Source of the DNA: Planctomycetales bacterium
GTDB lineage: Bacteria > Planctomycetota > Planctomycetia > Pirellulales > Pirellulaceae
Assembly (NCBI GenBank): GCA_020426595.1
Contig: JAGQPS010000001.1
Span: forward strand, 15,882 to 63,361
Reading direction: 5' to 3'
Length of the DNA: 47,480 nucleotides
A program made the position numbers and the translations under genes. Numbering within the stretch: the stretch's first letter is position 1; each line of letters begins with the position of its first letter. Positions 43,707 to 47,480 of this stretch are shown here, piece after piece. The notes under the pieces are model-generated. The model ran no database searches and was not told where the DNA came from. It worked only from the letters and a program-made list of their open reading frames with translations.

Positions 43707-45182
43707 TCAATGCAAGACGGGGCAGACGTCGAACCACTGGCGACCATCTTTCCCCATCCACTCGATCGACGCGGTCGGCCCCCATTCACCCACGGGGTAG
43801 TGACGCAGTTGGGGCGAGTCCTTGGCCGACCAGTACTCCGTGATCGGATCGATAATCCCCCAAGCTTGCTCGACTTCGTCGCTCCGAGCAAACAAGCTGG
43901 CGTCCCCATTGAGCGCGTCGAGCAAGAGACGTTGGTAGGCATCGGGAAGCTGCCCACGGAACTCGCGCGCGAATTGAAAATCAAGATTCGCCATTTGCAG
44001 CTTCATACCGGCATCGGGCACCTTGGTATGAAACTGCAATTGAATGCCCTCGGCCGGCTGGATCTGAATGACCAGTTGGTTGGGATCCCACGGCGAGTCG
44101 TGACGGTTGGTGAACAGCAAGTGGGGCGGATCACGGAACTGAATCACGATCTGAGTCGTGCGGCATGAGAGCCCCTTGCCACTGCGTAGGTAGAACGGCA
44201 CGCCGTTCCACCGCCAATTGTCGACATGCAGCTTGAGAGCGGCGAAGGTCGCGGTGCGACTGTCGCCGGGAACTCCTTCCTCTTGCAAGTAACCGTCGTA
44301 TTGAGCCCGGAAGGTATCCGTTTCAAGGTCGCTTTGCTCGGCGCGACGCACCGCGCGCAACACCTTGACCTTTTCGTCCCGCACATGGTCGGCCGAAAAA
44401 CGGACCGGCGCCTCCATCGCGGTGATCATGAGCAACTGCAACAAGTGGTTCTGAAACATGTCCCGCAACACGCCAGCCTTGTCGTAGTAGCCTCCACGAC
44501 GCCCGACCTTCACTTCCTCGGCCACCGTGATCTGAACATGGTCGATGTAGTTTCGATTCCAGATCGGCTCGAAAATGCTGTTGGCGAAACGCAGCACCAA
44601 CATATTCTGCACGGTTTCCTTGCCCAAGTAGTGATCGATGCGGTAGACCTGCCGCTCGTCGAAGACCTCGTGGACCTGCTGATTGAGTTGCTTGGCGGTG
44701 GCCAGGTCGGTACCGAACGGCTTCTCAATCACGATCCTTCGCGAAAGGTCTCCCTTGAGCGGACGATCGTCTCCGTCGATGGGCAGCGCGTGGGCGGCCC
44801 CCAATCCCTCGATCGCGGACGCGTAGAGCGTGGGAGATGTCGACAAGTAATAGAGCCGCGTGCTTTCGGTCTCCCCCTCTAGCTCCTTGAGAAAGCGTCT
44901 GAGCGAGACAAAGTCCTTGGGGGAACCGATGTCACCCGGATGGTAGAAAATCTGTGGGGCGAAGGAGTTCCAGTCAGCGGCGTCAAAATCCGCCGCGTGC
45001 TGCTTGGTGGTCTCCTCGAGACTCGCGCGCCATTGATCGTGGGAGTAATCGGTGCGAGCGACCCCGACGATGCGGGTTCCGGCCGGCAAGTACTTCTTGC
45101 GGTGGAGCGAGAACAGCGCGGGAATCAACTTGCGGCTTGTGAGGTCGCCGGATGCGCCAAAAATCACAATCGTATGCACCAT
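43707..45182 (-). CDS. zwf: Glucose-6-phosphate 1-dehydrogenase
   Basis: 491 residues from ATG 45182 with GGAG 8 bases upstream; a longer open frame exists but without domain character. The NADP-binding fold opens with IVIFGASGDLTSRKLIPALF; the active site is RIDHYLGKETVQN, with its catalytic His and Lys, and the family IEKPFGTDL is present. It oxidises glucose 6-phosphate to 6-phosphogluconolactone, making NADPH, in the cytoplasm. gnd lies upstream in the same direction with a hairpin between, so it may be independently expressed. A 6-phosphogluconolactonase gene is not in the window. A 20-base tandem repeat lies about 75 bases upstream. Confidence 0.96.
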   Translation of the reverse strand: MVHTIVIFGASGDLTSRKLIPALFSLHRKKYLPAGTRIVGVARTDYSHDQWRASLEETTKQHAADFDAADWNSFAPQIFYHPGDIGSPKDFVSLRRFLKELEGETESTRLYYLSTSPTLYASAIEGLGAAHALPIDGDDRPLKGDLSRRIVIEKPFGTDLATAKQLNQQVHEVFDERQVYRIDHYLGKETVQNMLVLRFANSIFEPIWNRNYIDHVQITVAEEVKVGRRGGYYDKAGVLRDMFQNHLLQLLMITAMEAPVRFSADHVRDEKVKVLRAVRRAEQSDLETDTFRAQYDGYLQEEGVPGDSRTATFAALKLHVDNWRWNGVPFYLRSGKGLSCRTTQIVIQFRDPPHLLFTNRHDSPWDPNQLVIQIQPAEGIQLQFHTKVPDAGMKLQMANLDFQFAREFRGQLPDAYQRLLLDALNGDASLFARSDEVEQAWGIIDPITEYWSAKDSPQLRHYPVGEWGPTASIEWMGKDGRQWFDVCPVLH

Positions 45183-45254
45183 CGTTCCTGCTCCCAAAAC
45201 TTCTACGGGCCCCTGTGATCGGAGCCCAGGATGTGAACCGAGCCGCCTCGCTCG

Positions 45255-45294
45255 TTCGCACCGTGCCGCCGCCCTTCGCACAATGCCGCCGCGT
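45255..45294. repeat. Imperfect 20-base tandem duplication upstream of zwf
   Basis: Units 45255-45274 and 45275-45294 match at 16 of 20 positions, both opening TTCGCAC and sharing TGCCGCCGC. Confidence 0.6.
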
Positions 45295-45387
45295 TGGCGG
45301 GCAAACCCAGGAGGCTATCGGCAATTCATCCCCCATCACTGCGACTCAAAAAACGAGTTCTCGTCAAACACTCCCCATCCGCAACAG

Positions 45388-45433
45388 AAGCGAGCTGACC
45401 GTACCGACCAAGGCCGGTGCGAACAGCTCGCTT
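45388..45433 (-). terminator. Terminator-like hairpin after gnd
   Basis: AAGCGAGCTG (45388-45397) pairs perfectly with CAGCTCGCTT (45424-45433), 26-base loop with an internal ACCG/CGGT stem. The following bases are only weakly U-rich. Confidence 0.45.
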
Positions 45434-45541
45434 TGCGATTGCTTCGAATTCGTCCATGTCGCGCCGGTCGGAACAACTGGTGCGACCGACTCAACGTTGG
45501 GCATGACCCATGGGACAAGGTCCCACGATCATCCACCCAAC

Positions 45542-46996
45542 TCAGTCTTGGGGTGGCTTGCGCAAATCCAGCCACTCGGTGTGGAAGGTCCCCTCGCGAT
45601 CAATCCGCTTGTAGGTATGAGCCCCGAAATAGTCGCGTTGGGCTTGCAACAGGTTGGCCGGTAGGAACTCGCGACGATAGCTGTCGTAGTACGCCAGCGC
45701 GGTCGAAAACGCGGGCACGGGCAAGCCGAGTGTCGTGGCGACGTTGACGACATGCCGCCAAGCCGCTTGTCCGTTGGCGATCGCCTCGCGGAAGTAGGGA
45801 TGGAGCAGCAAGTTCTCGAGCTTCGCATCCTCGTCGAATGCTTCCTTGATTCGGTCGAGGAACTGAGCCCGAATGATGCAGCCACCGCGCCACAGCAAGG
45901 CGCAATCGCCGAAGTTAAGCGGCCAATCGTGTTCCTTTGCGGCGGCCTGGAGCTGCACGAATCCTTGGGCATACGAGCAGATCTTCGAGGCGTAGAGCGC
46001 TTGTCGCACGGCCTCGATGAAGGCCGCTCGATCTCCCACCACCTCGGCGACGTTGGCGGCGGCCGGAGCTGGCAGTACCTTCGCCGCGCGAACCCGCTCT
46101 TCCTTTTGCGACGAGAGACTACGCGCGTACACGGCGGTGGTGACCAACGTGCTGGGAACACCAAGGTCGAGCGCCAATTGGCTCATCCACTTTCCGGTTC
46201 CCTTCGCGCCCGCCATGTCCAGGATCTTATCGACGAGCTCGCCCGACCCTTCCGGATCGGCCACGCTGAAGATGTCTCGCGAGATCTCGATCAGGTAGCT
46301 CTGTAGCTCGCTACGATTCCATTCGGCAAACACGTCATACAGCTCGGCATTGCTTAGCCCGGCCGCTTCCTTGAGCATCAAATAGGCTTCGCAGATCAAC
46401 TGCATGTCGCCGTACTCGATCCCGTTATGCACCATCTTCACGTAGTGCCCAGCGCCGCGCGGACCGACCCACTCGCAACAAGGAATGTCCTCGTTCGGCC
46501 CAACCTTCGCCGCGATCGCCTGGAAGATTGGCTTCACGATCGGCCAGCTGGCCTCGCTACCTCCGGGCATCATGCTCGGGCCCTTCAGCGCGCCCTCCTC
46601 GCCACCCGAGACACCGCATCCGCAGAACAACAGCCCCTTGCTCTCGACATACTTGGTCCGTCGCTCGGTGTCGGCGTAGTGAGTGTTGCCGCCGTCAATG
46701 ATGACGTCGCCCGATTCGAGCAACGGCAGCAGTTGCTCGATCAAGTCGTCGACGGCGGGCCCCGCCTTGACCAACATCATCACCTTGCGCGGGCGAGCCA
46801 ACGACTTAACGAAGTCCGCCAGGTTGTGGCAGCCGACGAACTGCTTGCCCGCGGCGCGGCCCGCGATGAACTCGTCGACCTTCTCGGTCGTGCGGTTGTA
46901 GACAGCCACCTTGTAACCACGACTCTCGACATTGAGAGCCAGGTTTTCGCCCATGACGGCCAATCCGATCAAACCGAAATCACAATCTCCGGCCAT
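45542..46996 (-). CDS. gnd: 6-phosphogluconate dehydrogenase, decarboxylating
   Basis: 484 residues, normal length. The Rossmann start FGLIGLAVMGENLALNV, the ALKGPSMMPGG segment, VGPRGAGHYVKMVHNGIEYGD (substrate and catalytic Lys) and a helical dimer domain are present. It converts 6-phosphogluconate to ribulose 5-phosphate with NADPH and CO2 release. It sits upstream of zwf on the same strand, giving both oxidative pentose-phosphate dehydrogenases in one place. AAGG lies 8 bases before the ATG. Confidence 0.97.
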   Translation of the reverse strand: MAGDCDFGLIGLAVMGENLALNVESRGYKVAVYNRTTEKVDEFIAGRAAGKQFVGCHNLADFVKSLARPRKVMMLVKAGPAVDDLIEQLLPLLESGDVIIDGGNTHYADTERRTKYVESKGLLFCGCGVSGGEEGALKGPSMMPGGSEASWPIVKPIFQAIAAKVGPNEDIPCCEWVGPRGAGHYVKMVHNGIEYGDMQLICEAYLMLKEAAGLSNAELYDVFAEWNRSELQSYLIEISRDIFSVADPEGSGELVDKILDMAGAKGTGKWMSQLALDLGVPSTLVTTAVYARSLSSQKEERVRAAKVLPAPAAANVAEVVGDRAAFIEAVRQALYASKICSYAQGFVQLQAAAKEHDWPLNFGDCALLWRGGCIIRAQFLDRIKEAFDEDAKLENLLLHPYFREAIANGQAAWRHVVNVATTLGLPVPAFSTALAYYDSYRREFLPANLLQAQRDYFGAHTYKRIDREGTFHTEWLDLRKPPQD

Positions 46997-47170
46997 GCTG
47001 TTCGCCTTTTCCAGGTCTGAGTGAGAAGGATGTATTCGTGCGGGAAATCAGGTTCGTATTCGTTTCATAACCGACTTGTCGATCGCCACGATCGTAAGCG
47101 TCAAGTGTCGTTCGCTGTCACCGTCGATCGACCAATCGCGACCGCTCGGACGACACTCGACTCGATGGTC

Positions 47171-47480
47171 TTATTCCTGCAAGGCCCATGGGGGCCGGTC
47201 GGGTAACAATTGGTCAAACGCGGTGTTGAGCGCGTTCTGAAAATCCTTGCCGTACCGCCCAGCGAGAAATCGTTCGATCCCCTCGTCGTGCAGAACCGCC
47301 CAGCTCTCATCTTCACGAGTCGGACAGATCGGAAAGAACCAAGCCCCATGAGCCTCCGCGGCTTGCCGATCCCCAGGCGCGTCTCCGACCATCAACACCT
47401 TGCCCGGCTCGTAGGCTTTCGCGATCTCCAAAATCGTCCGCTTGCTGCCGGCTTCCTGACCAAAAATCTCGCGGACATGA
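47171..47480 (-). CDS. HAD-superfamily hydrolase, 5'-partial
   Basis: About 103 residues are visible; the frame is open past the window edge, so the N-terminal part with the nucleophile Asp is outside. The visible part has the HAD motif III/IV region with a Lys-type helix and VLMVGDAPGDRQAAEAHGAWFFPI, the metal-binding GDxxxD motif followed by a helix. It is probably a phosphatase of the phosphoglycolate phosphatase or beta-phosphoglucomutase type; substrate cannot be told. It reads toward gnd, with 174 bases between, and may be in the same transcription direction as the pentose phosphate genes. Confidence 0.75.
   Translation of the reverse strand, partial: HVREIFGQEAGSKRTILEIAKAYEPGKVLMVGDAPGDRQAAEAHGAWFFPICPTREDESWAVLHDEGIERFLAGRYGKDFQNALNTAFDQLLPDRPPWALQE

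Larger units (their letters stand above)
45183..45541. other. gnd-zwf spacer
   Basis: 359 bases with the 20-base tandem repeat (45255-45294) and a terminator-like hairpin (45388-45433). No gene seen. Confidence 0.55.

Overview
The window reads as a GC-rich, high-coding-density chromosome segment from a planctomycete, most likely of the Pirellulales/Rhodopirellula type. That placement is an inference from gene content: two very large secreted proteins that join a PVC-type 'membrane-bound dehydrogenase' beta-propeller to a CxxCH cytochrome c domain, a CxPSR sulfatase, a big exported alkaline phosphatase, a Gly-rich secretin-N-domain protein and an ECF sigma/anti-sigma/PDZ cluster. I see no rRNA, tRNA, CRISPR array, transposase or prophage gene. 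The segment looks like stable core chromosome.

Layout. 1-3573: the 3' part of a PVC dehydrogenase/cytochrome c protein (+). 3733-5808 (-): a phosphate-selective-type porin followed after 39 bases by a Cys-rich exported protein. 6294-8652 (-): the rpsB-tsf operon, with a near-consensus sigma-70 promoter, a leader of about 230 bases, a hairpin in a long rpsB-tsf spacer and a good terminator. 8974-10545 (+): an APS reductase gene and an Rrf2 regulator, behind a nested palindrome. 10806-11834 (+): a family 2 glycosyltransferase with two membrane helices. 11844-16902 (-): an RND efflux adaptor and permease. 17272-20823 (-): the secretin-N-domain protein. 21576-25141: divergent sulfatase (-) and alkaline phosphatase (+). 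25462-30495 (+): a 1677-residue fusion of SGNH-like, beta-propeller, HEAT, discoidin, cupredoxin and cytochrome c modules. 30930-35313: a coiled-coil TPR lipoprotein (+), Maf (-), a secreted protein of unknown function (-) and an orphan response regulator (+). 35530-38384 (-): ECF sigma, anti-sigma and PDZ protein. 38740-42103: a TPR lipoprotein (+), ComM-like AAA+ ATPase (-) and a small membrane protein (+). 42326-43318 (-): an alpha/beta hydrolase. 43707-47480 (-): zwf, gnd and the end of a HAD hydrolase gene.

How the genes fit together. Several units suggest a life on sulfated polymers in a phosphate- and sulfur-variable habitat: sulfatase, alkaline phosphatase, a possible anion porin, assimilatory APS reductase and periplasmic cytochrome/propeller enzymes that probably oxidise carbohydrates. 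zwf and gnd supply NADPH through the oxidative pentose phosphate pathway. The sigma/anti-sigma/PDZ unit looks like an envelope stress circuit.

The most unusual items are the 1677-residue multi-cofactor fusion, the secretin-N array with no channel domain, the RND permease with two insertions, the APS reductase/Rrf2 unit with its candidate operator, and a recurring pattern of short imperfect tandem repeats in spacers, two of them touching stop codons. Start sites were chosen by ribosome binding site and signal peptide and often differ from the longest open frame.
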